In this document: positions 27,077 through 36,862 of the stretch, one piece after another | Numbering within the stretch: position 1 is the first letter of the stretch | Layout: every line of letters begins with the position of its first letter | Source: Campylobacter bilis | GTDB lineage: Bacteria > Campylobacterota > Campylobacteria > Campylobacterales > Campylobacteraceae | Assembly (NCBI RefSeq): GCF_016806695.1 | Contig: NZ_WUED01000003.1 | Span: forward strand, 82,514 to 146,513 | DNA: 64,000 nt | Direction of reading: 5' to 3' | The notes under the pieces: generated by a model | Told to the model about the DNA's origin: nothing | The model's input: the letters and a program-made list of their open reading frames with translations, nothing else | Database searches by the model: none | Translations under genes and position numbers: made by a program

Positions 27077-28002
27077 TTTTTTCCTTTATTTTTAACTAAA
27101 ATCAATCCACCAAAAATGATTCCTATTATACCTAAAAAAACCATAGTACTTGGCAAATTATCTCCTAAAATTATTCCTACTATCATGCTAAATACTACAT
27201 CAAGGTAGCTTATGCCAGCTACAACTCCTGCTTGTTTGGTTATGCCATAAGCTTTGGTAATATGAATTTGATAGATGGTGCCTAAAGTTCCCATAGTTGC
27301 AATGATAATCCAAGCTTTAAAGCTTGGCATCACAAAGGGTGCTATGATAAAATCTAAATGTAAGGAATTAAGATATTGGGGTTGAAAAAATTCAGCGCTT
27401 ATCATGGAGATTAAAGGCATAAGAGCTCCTAAAAAAATAAAAGAGAAGGCGATTTGTTCTGCGGTATAGGATTTTCTAAGTTCTCTAACGCTAATAAGGG
27501 CTAAAGCAGCTAAAAATCCGCTTGTAATACCTATAATAGAATTTTTAAAATCAAAATCACTATTGATATTATTTGTCCAAGGCTGTGTGATTAAGAGTAC
27601 TCCACTAAATGCGATTAAAATTCCAAGCCAACCTTTAAAACCGATATTTTCTTTAAAAATTATTAAAGCAATTAAAGTGATGAAAATAGGGGCGGTCTTT
27701 TGGAAAGCAAAGGCTACGCCTAGTGTGATGTTTGAAATATTATAAAAAAACATGTAAAGTGAGAGTGTCCCTACTACTCCGCGAAATACTAAAAGCCAAA
27801 AATGTCCCCCTTTTTTATGAATTTTAGAGGATTTTAAAAGATAGATTATAAAAATAACTCCTATGATATTTCTAAAAAACATAATTTCAATAGAACTCAT
27901 TTCTTTGCTTAAGATTTTTGCACAAGCACCCATTAATGCAAAATCTAAACAAGCTAAAATCATGAAATAAATTCCTAAATTATGTTTGATTATTTTTAGC
28001 AT
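27073..28002 (-). CDS. EamA/DMT-superfamily transporter
   Basis: This 309-residue protein with about ten membrane helices is built of two EamA repeats (about 15-140 and 155-300). Typical parts are [60 protein letters not shown], and in the second half a matching GILGDNLPS region. DMT proteins export amino acids, nucleotides, sugars or other metabolites; the substrate here is unknown. It is the first gene of an operon with kdsA-ribH-nusB-pyrF. AAGGA precedes the ATG. Confidence 0.88.
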   Translation of the reverse strand: MLKIIKHNLGIYFMILACLDFALMGACAKILSKEMSSIEIMFFRNIIGVIFIIYLLKSSKIHKKGGHFWLLVFRGVVGTLSLYMFFYNISNITLGVAFAFQKTAPIFITLIALIIFKENIGFKGWLGILIAFSGVLLITQPWTNNINSDFDFKNSIIGITSGFLAALALISVRELRKSYTAEQIAFSFIFLGALMPLISMISAEFFQPQYLNSLHLDFIIAPFVMPSFKAWIIIATMGTLGTIYQIHITKAYGITKQAGVVAGISYLDVVFSMIVGIILGDNLPSTMVFLGIIGIIFGGLILVKNKGKK

Positions 28003-28068
28003 CTTTGTTCCTTGATCAAAATATGGTTAATTCTAACTCTTTTTTGCTTAATATTAAGGCAAGTCTTA

Positions 28069-28074
28069 TATAAT
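28069..28074 (+). promoter_or_regulatory. -10 box of the der operon
   Basis: TATAAT in the context CTTATATAATTTC lies 44 bases before the der ATG, in the 115-base divergent region shared with the EamA gene. Confidence 0.65.
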
Positions 28075-28117
28075 TTCTTCATTAAAATATACATTAAAAA
28101 ATTTATCTGGGAAAAAG

Positions 28118-29500
28118 ATGCAAAGCATTATACTCATAGGCAGGCCTAATGTTGGAAAGTCAAGTCTTTTTAATAGAATGGCACGCCAAAGAATTGCAAT
28201 TACAAGTGAAATTTCAGGTACTACTAGAGATACAAATAAAATAGAAATTAATATTAATTCTAAAAAAGCTTTACTTATTGATAGTGGTGGACTTGATCAA
28301 AGCGATGAGCTTTTTAAAGCTGTTAAAGAAAACACTTTAAAAGTTGCAAAACAAAGTGATATTATTCTTTATTTAGTTGATGCAAAATTGCCTCCTGATG
28401 ATGAAGATAGACAGCTTTTTTACTCTTTAAAAAAGCTTAAAAAACCTATAGCCTTAGTCATTAATAAGGTGGATAATAAAAAAGATGAGCAAAGAGCTTG
28501 GGAATTTGCTAATTTTGGAGTTAAAGAAGTTTTTAATCTTTCTGTAGTGCATAATATAGGTTTAGAGGAGCTTTATGATTGGCTTGAGCAGTTTTTGCAA
28601 GAAGGGTTTTTAATCCCTGATGAAGAAGAGAATTTAGAAGATTTTTTAGAGCATTATGAAGAAGAAAAACAATTTCAATTTAAACACATTGAACAAAATC
28701 TTATTAGAGTGGGGATTGTAGGTCGTGTAAATGTAGGAAAATCAAGTCTTTTAAACGCTTTGGTAAAACAAGAAAGAAGCGTAGTTAGTGCTTTAGCAGG
28801 TACAACAATAGATCCTGTAAATGAGAGCATAGTTTATAAAGATAAAGTGATAGAATTTGTCGATACAGCAGGCATTAGAAAAAGGAGTAAAATTCAAGGA
28901 CTTGAACGTTTTGCTTTAAATCGTACTGAGAAAATTTTGCAAAATTCGCAAATCGCACTTTTGGTTTTAGATGCGCAAGAAGGCTTTAATGAGCTTGATG
29001 AACGTATTGCAGGGCTTGTGAGTCAGCATTATTTAGCTGTGATTATAGTGCTAAATAAATGGGATCAAAGTCAAAGGGATTTTGATCAAACATTAAAGGA
29101 ATTGCGTCTTGATCGTTTTAAATTCCTTGCTTATGCACCTGTGGTTAGTGTTTCGGCTTTGAGTGGAAAAAGAGTGCATGTTTTGCTTGATAAAATTTTA
29201 CAGGTTTTTGAAAATTTCATACAAAAAATCTCAACTTCAAAACTCAATGCCTTAATAGAAAATGCCATAAAAATGCATCCTTTGCCTCATGATAGAGGGA
29301 AGTTAGTGAAAATTTATTATGCAGTGCAATATGACTTAGCGCCACCAAAAATTGCTTTGATTATGAATCGTCCTAAGGCTTTGCATTTTACCTATAAGCG
29401 TTATTTGCAAAATCAAATCAGAAAGGAATTTAATTTTGAAGGGGTGCCCTTGGTAATAACTTCACGTAAAAAAGGAAGTAAAGAAAACAATGAAGATTGA
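28118..29500 (+). CDS. der: Double GTPase Der (EngA), ribosome assembly
   Basis: This 460-residue GTPase with two tandem G domains and a C-terminal KH-like domain acts in 50S subunit maturation. The first domain has [10 protein letters not shown] (7-16), GTTRDT, DSGG and NKVD. The second has [10 protein letters not shown] (near 201-210), GTTIDP, DTAG and NKWD. The KH-like domain covers about 370-460. The upstream stretch TCTGGGAAAAAG is a poor ribosome binding site. It heads der-aroK-trpS-serS-pflB, with overlaps or short gaps throughout. Confidence 0.97.
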   Translation: MQSIILIGRPNVGKSSLFNRMARQRIAITSEISGTTRDTNKIEININSKKALLIDSGGLDQSDELFKAVKENTLKVAKQSDIILYLVDAKLPPDDEDRQLFYSLKKLKKPIALVINKVDNKKDEQRAWEFANFGVKEVFNLSVVHNIGLEELYDWLEQFLQEGFLIPDEEENLEDFLEHYEEEKQFQFKHIEQNLIRVGIVGRVNVGKSSLLNALVKQERSVVSALAGTTIDPVNESIVYKDKVIEFVDTAGIRKRSKIQGLERFALNRTEKILQNSQIALLVLDAQEGFNELDERIAGLVSQHYLAVIIVLNKWDQSQRDFDQTLKELRLDRFKFLAYAPVVSVSALSGKRVHVLLDKILQVFENFIQKISTSKLNALIENAIKMHPLPHDRGKLVKIYYAVQYDLAPPKIALIMNRPKALHFTYKRYLQNQIRKEFNFEGVPLVITSRKKGSKENNED

Positions 29501-29984
29501 TAATATCATTTTTATAGGTTTTATGGGTTGTGGTAAGAGCACTTTGGCTAGGGCTTTGGCTGAAGATTTAGATTTTGTTTTTTTAGATAGTGATGCTTTA
29601 ATACAACAGAAATTTAATCAAAAAATTACTACAATTTTTGAGCAAAAAGGCGAGAGTTTTTTTAGAGAGCAAGAGCAAAAAATGGCAGATTTTTTTATAC
29701 ATTGTCAAAAAGCTTGTATTGCAACAGGGGGTGGTTTTATCCATGTTTCAAATTTAGAAAATATAGGTTTTTGTATTTATTTAAAAGCAAGTTTTGAGTA
29801 TTTAAAAAAAGCTTTAAATGCGAGTGAAATTTCTAAAAGACCTTTATTTTGCGATGAAATTAAAGCAAAAAAATTATATAATGAACGTTTAAATAAATAT
29901 GAACAAAAAGCAAATTTTATTCTTAATGTAGAAAATAAAAACATAAATGAGCTTTTAAGTGAGATTAAAAAGGTGATAAAATGA
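29490..29984 (+). CDS. aroK: Shikimate kinase
   Basis: This 164-residue P-loop kinase phosphorylates shikimate in the chorismate pathway. Walker [10 protein letters not shown] is at about 9-17, the shikimate-binding DSDALI at 33-38 and FREQEQK near 58, and ATGGGFI near 79-85; the lid arginine lies in ISKRPLF near 116. It starts 11 bases inside der and overlaps trpS by 4. aroE of the same pathway is at 46.4 kb. Confidence 0.95.
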   Translation: MKIDNIIFIGFMGCGKSTLARALAEDLDFVFLDSDALIQQKFNQKITTIFEQKGESFFREQEQKMADFFIHCQKACIATGGGFIHVSNLENIGFCIYLKASFEYLKKALNASEISKRPLFCDEIKAKKLYNERLNKYEQKANFILNVENKNINELLSEIKKVIK

Positions 29985-30940
29985 GAGTATTAACAGGACT
30001 GCAGCCAAGTGGGGATTTGCATATAGGCAATTATTTTGGTGCGATCAAGCAAATGATAGAAGCGCAAAATTCTAATGAAATGTTTATATTTATTGCAAAT
30101 TACCATGCTATGACTTCCTTGCAAGATGGAGAGAAGTTAAAAGAGAATTCTTTAAAAACTGCTGCGGCTTTTTTAAGTTTGGGTATAGATCCTCAAAAAA
30201 GCGTGTTTTGGTTGCAAAGTGATATTAAAGAAGTTATAGAACTTTATTGGATTTTATCTCAATTTACTCCTATGGGTTTATTAGAGCGTGCGCATAGCTA
30301 TAAAGATAAGATAGCCAAAGGTCTTAGTGCATCGCACGGACTTTTTTCTTATCCTGTTTTAATGGCGGCTGATATTTTGCTTTTTGATGCGAGGGTTGTT
30401 CCTGTGGGAAAGGATCAAATTCAGCATGTAGAAATTGCACGTGATATAGCTTTAAAGGTTAATAATGAATGGGGTGAAATTTTTGTTTTGCCTCAAGCTA
30501 GAATTGATGAGCAAGTGGCTGTAGTTGTAGGCACAGATGGGGCTAAAATGAGTAAATCTTATCAAAATACTATAGATATTTTTGCTTCACAAAAGCTTTT
30601 AAAAAAGCAAATTGCTTCTATAGTTACAGACAGTACTGCCCTAAATGTTCCAAAAGATTATAAAAATTGTAATGTTTTTAAAATTATAAAACTATTTTTA
30701 GATGAAATAGAGCAAAAAAACTTGCAAGCACGTTATCAAAAAGGTGGGGAAGGTTATGGGCATTTTAAAATGTATTTAAATGAGCTTGTAAATGATTATT
30801 TTAAAGAAGCTAGAGAGAAATATGATGAATTTTTGGAAAATCCTTCTCATTTGAAAGAAATTTTAGATTTTGGTGCACAAAAAGCAAGTAAAATTGCTAA
30901 AGAGAAAATGCAAAAAATTTATGAGAAAATAGGACTTTAA
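29981..30940 (+). CDS. trpS: Tryptophanyl-tRNA synthetase
   Basis: This 319-residue class I aminoacyl-tRNA synthetase charges tRNA-Trp. The HIGH-type motif [13 protein letters not shown] is at 8-20, the KMSKS loop [10 protein letters not shown] near 186-195, and [14 protein letters not shown] at about 143-156. It overlaps aroK by 4 bases and is followed by serS after 10. Confidence 0.97.
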   Translation: MRVLTGLQPSGDLHIGNYFGAIKQMIEAQNSNEMFIFIANYHAMTSLQDGEKLKENSLKTAAAFLSLGIDPQKSVFWLQSDIKEVIELYWILSQFTPMGLLERAHSYKDKIAKGLSASHGLFSYPVLMAADILLFDARVVPVGKDQIQHVEIARDIALKVNNEWGEIFVLPQARIDEQVAVVVGTDGAKMSKSYQNTIDIFASQKLLKKQIASIVTDSTALNVPKDYKNCNVFKIIKLFLDEIEQKNLQARYQKGGEGYGHFKMYLNELVNDYFKEAREKYDEFLENPSHLKEILDFGAQKASKIAKEKMQKIYEKIGL

Positions 30941-30950
30941 GGGGTAAAGA

Positions 30951-32186
30951 ATGCTAGATTTAAAAAATTTACAAAATCATTTTGATGAGGTAGTTGATAA
31001 ACTCAAAAAGAAAAAAGTAGATGAAAGTATTTTAAAAAAGCTTGCTGATCTTTTTGTAATTTTAAAAAAGGAAAAAACTAGTTTAGAAGAATTCCAAGCT
31101 TTTCAAAATAAATTCAGCAAAGAACTTGCTAAGGCAGAGGATAAGGAAGATTTAAAAATAAAATTAAGCCAAAATAAGATTAAAATCAATGAACAAAGTC
31201 AAAAAGTCAATGCCTTAGAGCAAGAGCTTGAAGAGCTTGCTTTTAACATTCCTAATATCCCTGATGATGTTGTTCCTATAGGGAATGATGAGAATGATAA
31301 TGTAGAACTTAAAAAGGTTTTAACTCCTATTTCATTTGATTTTAATCCTAAAGAACATTTTGAATTAGGAGAGAATTTGGCTTGGTTTGATTTCGTACGT
31401 GGGGTTAAAATTTCGCAAAGCCGTTTTTGTGTGCTTAAAAATGAAGGGGCTTTATTAAGCCGTGCTTTGGTAAATTATATGATAGATTTTAATATAAGCC
31501 GCGGTTTTGAACTGGTTAATGTGCCTTTTTTGGTTAATGGGGCTACTATGTTTGGAACAGGGCAATTGCCTAAATTTAAAGATGACATGTATAAAACAGA
31601 GGATGAGGATTTATATCTTATCTCAACTTCTGAAATTCCTGTGACTAATCTTTATAGTGGTGAAATTTTAAGTGCTGAGAGTTTGCCTATAAAGATGACT
31701 TGTTATAGTGCTTGCTTTAGAAAAGAAGCAGGGAGTGCAGGGAGTGATACAAGAGGCATTATCCGTCAGCATCAATTTGAAAAAGTAGAGCTTGTAAGCA
31801 TTACCCAGCCTAAGCAAAGTGATAGTGTTTTTGAACAAATGCTTGAGTGTGCAAGTGATTTGCTTAGTTCTTTGGGTTTAGCACACAGACATTTAATGCT
31901 TTGTACGGGAGATTTGGGTTTTAGTGCGGCAAAGACTGTTGATCTTGAAGTGTGGCTTCCAGGACAAAATAAATATCGTGAGATCAGTTCTGTATCAAAT
32001 TGTCATGATTTCCAAGCAAGGCGTGCTAAAATTCGTTATAAAAATGATCAAGGCAAAAATGAGTTAGTTCATACTCTTAATGGATCTTCTTTAGCAGTAG
32101 GAAGGACTTTGGTGGCAATTATGGAAAATTATCAAGATAAAGAAGGTAGAATTCATATTCCTGATGTTTTAAAAAAATATTTTTAA
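30951..32186 (+). CDS. serS: Seryl-tRNA synthetase
   Basis: This 411-residue class II synthetase charges tRNA-Ser. The N-terminal coiled-coil arm (about 25-100) is rich in Lys and Glu. The catalytic core holds [13 protein letters not shown] (substrate loop), motif 2 [27 protein letters not shown], and motif 3 [19 protein letters not shown]. Spacing to trpS is 10 bases and to pflB 9 bases. GGGG follows the trpS stop as ribosome binding site. Confidence 0.97.
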   Translation: MLDLKNLQNHFDEVVDKLKKKKVDESILKKLADLFVILKKEKTSLEEFQAFQNKFSKELAKAEDKEDLKIKLSQNKIKINEQSQKVNALEQELEELAFNIPNIPDDVVPIGNDENDNVELKKVLTPISFDFNPKEHFELGENLAWFDFVRGVKISQSRFCVLKNEGALLSRALVNYMIDFNISRGFELVNVPFLVNGATMFGTGQLPKFKDDMYKTEDEDLYLISTSEIPVTNLYSGEILSAESLPIKMTCYSACFRKEAGSAGSDTRGIIRQHQFEKVELVSITQPKQSDSVFEQMLECASDLLSSLGLAHRHLMLCTGDLGFSAAKTVDLEVWLPGQNKYREISSVSNCHDFQARRAKIRYKNDQGKNELVHTLNGSSLAVGRTLVAIMENYQDKEGRIHIPDVLKKYF

Positions 32187-32195
32187 AGAGTATAA

Positions 32196-34658
32196 ATGGC
32201 TAAGCAAGAAGATATCATACTAGAAAAACCTGAAGATAGTTTAAATGAACAAAGACTTGATGAAAGTTTAGGGGAGTTTAAAGGACAAGAAGGCCAAGCC
32301 CCGCAAGATGAAGAATTTAGCTCTTTGCCTGAAGCATTGCCTGAAGAAAATGGTGATGGGGGTTTTCATTTCACAAGAGAGAGTGCGCCTGAGGATGTTT
32401 CAACTTTTGAAGAGGTTCAAACTAAACAACCCATCCCTTGGTATCAAGATAGGAAGTTTATGTATCTTGTTGCTTTGTCTTTAGGAATAATTTGTATTTT
32501 GGTTTTTATGCTTTTTTATTTAACTTTTAATGATGGAAAAATAAAGCCTGATTTTATTGCTTCTAAGCTTTCTTACCAACCTATGCTTGTTCCTGATGAG
32601 TCTTATAAGTATAATGACATGCAAAAAATTGATAGTATGATACAAAAGGCAAATACTTTGTATTTAAAGGGTGAGGTAGAACAGGCTTTAAAGATTTATG
32701 AACAAGTTGCTGTATATAATGAGTCTTTATCTCACTATAATTTAGGCGTTTCTCAAATGAATGAAAATAAATTTAAAGAAGCTTTTGAAAGCTTTAAAAA
32801 GGCCATAGCAAATGGTGAGAATCAAAGTGTTTCAGCTATTAATGCAGCTGTTTGTGCTTTGAAATTCAATGATAAGGAAAAATTCAGATATTATATAGAC
32901 TTAGCGCAAGTGTATCTTCCTAAAGAAGGCAGATCAAAATTATATGATTATTATTTAAGTTTGATTAATTATTATAAAGGATATTATCCTGAAGCTTTAC
33001 AGATGTTTCAAAGAATTAATATTGAGCCTTATACGGATGTGGCAAAATATTTGTCTGCTAAAATTTATGCGAAAATGGATTTTGATGATAAGGCTATAGG
33101 AGAATTAAATTCTCAAGGCAATTTCGAACCTAGTTTATCTTTAGGCCTTTTGTATGCAAGAATAGGAGAATATACTAAGGCTAAAACTGCTTTAAAAACA
33201 GCAATGAAAATTGAAAGGGATTTTAACCAAAGTTTAGCTGCTTTGACCTTGGTTGATATTAAAACAGGTGCTTATCAAGATATGCTAGCACGTTTACAAA
33301 ATGCTTATGATAATGATAAAGATAGGTATAAAATTTTAGATACTTATAAGATTCAAGTTCGTTTAAATAAAAATCTTTTTAATATAGCTATCGCACAAAA
33401 TTCTTTTTCAAAGGATTTTTTAAAAAAACAAAAAGATCAATTTGACTTGCTTTTTTATTTCGCTCCTTATCAAGTTTTTGACAGTAAACAAGCTGCCTTA
33501 TACATTAAAAAGGCTAATATTACTGATTTTGTAGATGATAGTGCGGATGCTCAGATGTATCTTGATACAAGCAAAGCCCTTGCATCTACCAATGTAAAGA
33601 TTGCTAATGTTATTGATTATGCTTTAAATCAAAAACTACGTCTTGCTAATAAAGAATTTCAAAAATTGATTAAAGACTATCCAGAACACAGTATTTTGCA
33701 TTATAATTTGGCTTTAACTTATGCACAAATGCAAAATTATGAACTTGCTTATAAGCATTTTTCAAGTTCTTACCATCTTAATCCTAAAAATTATTTAGCA
33801 GGGGCTTTTGCTTTATTTTGTGCAAAGCTTATTGATATAAATACTACTAAGCTTTATAATGAAATTCTTGATAATATGGCAGCTGATGCTAATTTTAAAG
33901 CTAATATGCAAAAAAGCATGCTATTTTTAGTTAATAATAATTATATTTCTATGCTTCCTTATCTTGATGAGTTAAAAAATGATACTCCTTTAAGTTTGAT
34001 TTTCGAAGCTATTGTTGCTAAAAATAATAATCTTAATAATCAAGCAGATGTAAAGATTGCTAAATTACAATCAGAATTACCTGAGGATATTCTAGCTAAT
34101 ATTTTGTATTTTAATTCTTTAAATTCTAATTTAAATATTAAAGAATATGCACAAAATGCACAAATTTATTTTCAGGATTTAAAACTTGGTTATCGTAGTG
34201 TGTTTGGTGGGCCTAATATCGCTAGAGAATTTTATGTGAATTTAATGCATGTTGTAGGACTTCTCAATTTAGAAAGGCAAAAATTTAAAGATTTGCTTCA
34301 TGTTTCTAGAATTAAGGATGAAGGTCTTGTTCAAACCTTGGCTTATTTAGATATTTTTGCACAACAATATGAAGAAGCTTATGGGCTTTATAATTCTTTA
34401 ATTGATGATTATGGTGCTAAGGATACTAGGACTTTATTTTTGGCTGCTGTTGCAGCCGTAGGTGCAAATAATCCTAATTCAGCAATAGCACTTTTACAAC
34501 TTTCTAAACTTACAGACAAAAATAATAAAGAAAGTAAAGCAGCTCTTGGTATGCTCTATCACGAAGTGAAAAATTATGAGGCTGCAATTTCTCAATACAA
34601 AGCCTTGCCTAATGATTTTAAAAGTGAATTTTTTACTTTTGATATTTATAATAATTGA
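32196..34658 (+). CDS. pflB: PflB, TPR protein needed for flagellar rotation
   Basis: This 820-residue protein has an acidic cytoplasmic N-terminus (1-85), one membrane helix (about 89-111) and a long periplasmic region built of tetratricopeptide-like helical repeats. Clear repeats are ANTLYLKGEVEQALKIYEQV and SHYNLGVSQMNENKFKEAFESF near 150-200, and SILHYNLALTYAQMQNYELAYKHF near 500. In C. jejuni the homologue next to serS is PflB, which with PflA forms a scaffold that places the MotAB stators in a wide ring; mutants are paralysed (from memory of published work). It is the last gene of the der operon. Identity is by layout and synteny. Confidence 0.85.
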   Translation: MAKQEDIILEKPEDSLNEQRLDESLGEFKGQEGQAPQDEEFSSLPEALPEENGDGGFHFTRESAPEDVSTFEEVQTKQPIPWYQDRKFMYLVALSLGIICILVFMLFYLTFNDGKIKPDFIASKLSYQPMLVPDESYKYNDMQKIDSMIQKANTLYLKGEVEQALKIYEQVAVYNESLSHYNLGVSQMNENKFKEAFESFKKAIANGENQSVSAINAAVCALKFNDKEKFRYYIDLAQVYLPKEGRSKLYDYYLSLINYYKGYYPEALQMFQRINIEPYTDVAKYLSAKIYAKMDFDDKAIGELNSQGNFEPSLSLGLLYARIGEYTKAKTALKTAMKIERDFNQSLAALTLVDIKTGAYQDMLARLQNAYDNDKDRYKILDTYKIQVRLNKNLFNIAIAQNSFSKDFLKKQKDQFDLLFYFAPYQVFDSKQAALYIKKANITDFVDDSADAQMYLDTSKALASTNVKIANVIDYALNQKLRLANKEFQKLIKDYPEHSILHYNLALTYAQMQNYELAYKHFSSSYHLNPKNYLAGAFALFCAKLIDINTTKLYNEILDNMAADANFKANMQKSMLFLVNNNYISMLPYLDELKNDTPLSLIFEAIVAKNNNLNNQADVKIAKLQSELPEDILANILYFNSLNSNLNIKEYAQNAQIYFQDLKLGYRSVFGGPNIAREFYVNLMHVVGLLNLERQKFKDLLHVSRIKDEGLVQTLAYLDIFAQQYEEAYGLYNSLIDDYGAKDTRTLFLAAVAAVGANNPNSAIALLQLSKLTDKNNKESKAALGMLYHEVKNYEAAISQYKALPNDFKSEFFTFDIYNN

Positions 34659-34689
34659 AAATGTTTAGAGTTTAGTTAAGTGTTGTGAA

Positions 34690-35274
34690 TCAAGCTTGAA
34701 GATCTAAGCTTTTTTCTTTTAAATCTTCCATGCGATCATGGACTTTTTGAAGGGCTAGTTGCATAGTGTCTTGACTGATTTTAGGGAGTTCTCCTCCCCA
34801 CATTTGTTTGGCTTCTTTAAATCCTTCGTTCATGCCTTTTAAACCTTGTTTTAATTTTTCAATATCATCACCACTATTTTTGATTATAAAATCTGCAATG
34901 CGATTAGCCGTATTTTGCACTCCAAAAAATCCTTCTTCGCTAATGAGTTGTTCAAGCTCATTAGCATCCATGTTAAGTGGATTTTTGCCATTGTAGGATA
35001 AAGATGTAAAATCAATATTTGAAAGTATAAATTGTGCATTGTTTAAATCGGTATTTTTTAAAAAAGCATTGAGTGCAGCTTGGGTATTGCTTGTATTTAT
35101 ACTCATATTAAATGTTTGTTGTTCAAAGTAAATCAGATAAAAATCAGTGATCTTTTGTGCGCTAAGTAGGCTTGATGGTTTTAAGTTTTTGTTTTTAGTA
35201 TTTTCTTGAGTATTAGCTATTGTTTTTTTATAATGAGTTTGTGTTTGATTGGCTATAGAAGTATTTACTTGCAT
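34690..35274 (-). CDS. Flagellar co-expressed protein under a sigma28-type promoter
   Basis: This 194-residue soluble, Asn/Gln-rich protein has no signal peptide. Its N-terminus, MQVNTSIANQTQTHYKKTIANTQ, is unstructured-looking, as in flagellar-secreted proteins; the C-terminal part (about 90-194) looks helical, with MWGGELPKISQDTMQLALQKVHDRMEDL. A FliA/sigma28-type promoter lies 30-56 bases upstream. The C. jejuni homologue at this place is, as I recall, one of the flagellar co-expressed determinants transcribed by sigma28. I recognise no enzymatic domain. It is convergent with pflB. Confidence 0.78.
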   Translation of the reverse strand: MQVNTSIANQTQTHYKKTIANTQENTKNKNLKPSSLLSAQKITDFYLIYFEQQTFNMSINTSNTQAALNAFLKNTDLNNAQFILSNIDFTSLSYNGKNPLNMDANELEQLISEEGFFGVQNTANRIADFIIKNSGDDIEKLKQGLKGMNEGFKEAKQMWGGELPKISQDTMQLALQKVHDRMEDLKEKSLDLQA

Positions 35275-35303
35275 AGAAATTCCTTATTTTAGGCTTATAT
35301 TTT

Positions 35304-35330
35304 ATATCGGATTTTAATTTAGAAATTTTA
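35304..35330 (-). promoter_or_regulatory. Sigma28 (FliA) promoter
   Basis: On the minus strand the sequence reads TAAAATTT, 13 bases, CGATAT. It matches the Campylobacter flagellar sigma28 pattern (TAAA-rich -35 and CGATAT -10, as at flaA). The -10 lies about 30 bases before the ATG at 35274, which has AAGGAA as ribosome binding site. Confidence 0.75.
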
Positions 35331-35336
35331 TAAGGA

Positions 35337-35361
35337 GAAAAATTCCTTTTTTAAGGAATTT
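35337..35361 (-). terminator. Terminator after pyk
   Basis: AAATTCCTT (35340-35348) and AAGGAATTT (35353-35361) pair around TTTT. On the minus strand the stem is followed by a short T-run. It lies directly after the pyk stop and just upstream of the sigma28 promoter. Confidence 0.7.
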
Positions 35362-35367
35362 ATTCTT

Positions 35368-36810
35368 TTATTGTAGGTAGTAAGCAATTTGTTCTTTATT
35401 AAGAATACGAATAAGATTGCTAGTGCCTTCTACTCCTGTTGGAAAGCCTGCGGTTAAAAGATAGCATTTATTTTTATCCATGAAGCCTTTTTCAATGCTT
35501 GAACGGACACAATCTTTTAATAATTCTGTAAGATCATTGCTTTTATTAACTAAAATAACAGGATTAACTCCCCAGACTATACTTAAGGAATTTAAGGTTT
35601 TTTCACAATGTCCTATAGCTATAATTTCTATATTTGGGCGATATCTTGCAATTTTAATTGCAGATTTTCCACTACTTGTGATAGAAAAAATAGCATCAGC
35701 ATTTAAATCTGTTGCAAGATGAGCTGAAGAATGCATGATTTTATCTGTATTATCTGTATTGTTAAAATCGTTAAATTTGTTATAAGGATAGTGTTTTTCA
35801 GTTTCTATTATAGTTTGATACATAATATCAACAGCATTTGCAGGATCTATACCTACAGCACTTTCTTCGCTTAACATAACAGCATCTGTACCGTCTAAAA
35901 CGGCATTGGCTACATCTGAGATTTCAGCTCTTGTGGCAGTTTTGCTTTTAGCAAGTGAAAGAAGCATTTGGGTTGCAGTGATAACAGGTTTAGAAGCATT
36001 ATTTGCTTTGCGGATGATTTCTTTTTGTATATTAGGGACTTTATAATAAGGAACTTCAATGCCTAAGTCTCCGCGAGCAACCATGATTCCATCACTAGAT
36101 TTAATGATTTCATCAATATTTTCTACTGCATCGAATTTTTCAATTTTTGCAAAAATAGATATTTTTGCGTTATTTTGAGTTAAAATTTCACGCACTTCAT
36201 GGATATCATGGGCATTTTGTACAAAGGATATTGCTAAAAAATCTACATCGTTTTTAATACCCCAAAGCAGATCGTTTTTATCTTTTTGTGTGATAACATC
36301 GATATTGATTTTGGTATTTGGAAAATTAATCCCTTTGTTTGAGCTTAAAAAACCATCATTTTCTACAAGAGTTTGGATTTTTTCACCGTCTATGGCTATG
36401 ACTTTTGCACGAATAGATCCATCATAAAGATAGATGTATTCATCGATTTTTAGCATATCTAGTACAGAACTTTGATTGATGCTGATTTTATAATGATTTT
36501 GACTTATTTTTTCGCCTAGAATCTTTTCGCGATAAAAATCAAGTTTATCACCTTTTTTTAGATCAAAGGGTTCTTTGAGTGTGCCTGTGCGAATTTTAGG
36601 TCCGCTAATATCTTGCAAAATACCAACACGAGTGTGGAGTTCTTTAGCTACTTTTCTTATGGTGTCAAGGTTATTTTTGTGGTATTCATGAGTTCCATGA
36701 GAAAAATTTAAACGAAAAACATTTACGCCATTTATAATCATTTGACGTAAGATCGCTTCTTTTTCACTTGCTGGACCTACTGTGGCTACGATTTTTGTTT
36801 TTTTAAGCAT
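35368..36810 (-). CDS. pyk: Pyruvate kinase
   Basis: This 480-residue enzyme makes pyruvate and ATP from phosphoenolpyruvate. It opens KTKIVATVGPASE. The active-site motif IFAKIEKFDAVENIDEII contains the catalytic lysine, followed by MVARGDLGIEVPYYKVPNIQKEII and NASKPVITATQMLLSLAKSKTATRAEISDVANAVLDGTDAVMLSEE. A C-terminal regulatory domain is present (about 350-480). Campylobacter of the jejuni group lacks phosphofructokinase, so this enzyme serves the lower pathway. AAAGGAG precedes the ATG; the promoter overlaps the end of mqo. Confidence 0.97.
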   Translation of the reverse strand: MLKKTKIVATVGPASEKEAILRQMIINGVNVFRLNFSHGTHEYHKNNLDTIRKVAKELHTRVGILQDISGPKIRTGTLKEPFDLKKGDKLDFYREKILGEKISQNHYKISINQSSVLDMLKIDEYIYLYDGSIRAKVIAIDGEKIQTLVENDGFLSSNKGINFPNTKINIDVITQKDKNDLLWGIKNDVDFLAISFVQNAHDIHEVREILTQNNAKISIFAKIEKFDAVENIDEIIKSSDGIMVARGDLGIEVPYYKVPNIQKEIIRKANNASKPVITATQMLLSLAKSKTATRAEISDVANAVLDGTDAVMLSEESAVGIDPANAVDIMYQTIIETEKHYPYNKFNDFNNTDNTDKIMHSSAHLATDLNADAIFSITSSGKSAIKIARYRPNIEIIAIGHCEKTLNSLSIVWGVNPVILVNKSNDLTELLKDCVRSSIEKGFMDKNKCYLLTAGFPTGVEGTSNLIRILNKEQIAYYLQ

Positions 36811-36856
36811 ATTAACTCCTTTGAAATTAATTGTAATTAAAGGTAGTAATAAAACA

Positions 36857-36862
36857 ATTATA
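36857..36862 (-). promoter_or_regulatory. -10 box of pyk
   Basis: TATAAT on the minus strand lies about 47 bases before the pyk ATG and overlaps the stop codon of mqo (36858-36860), so pyk has its own promoter at the end of the preceding gene. Confidence 0.6.
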
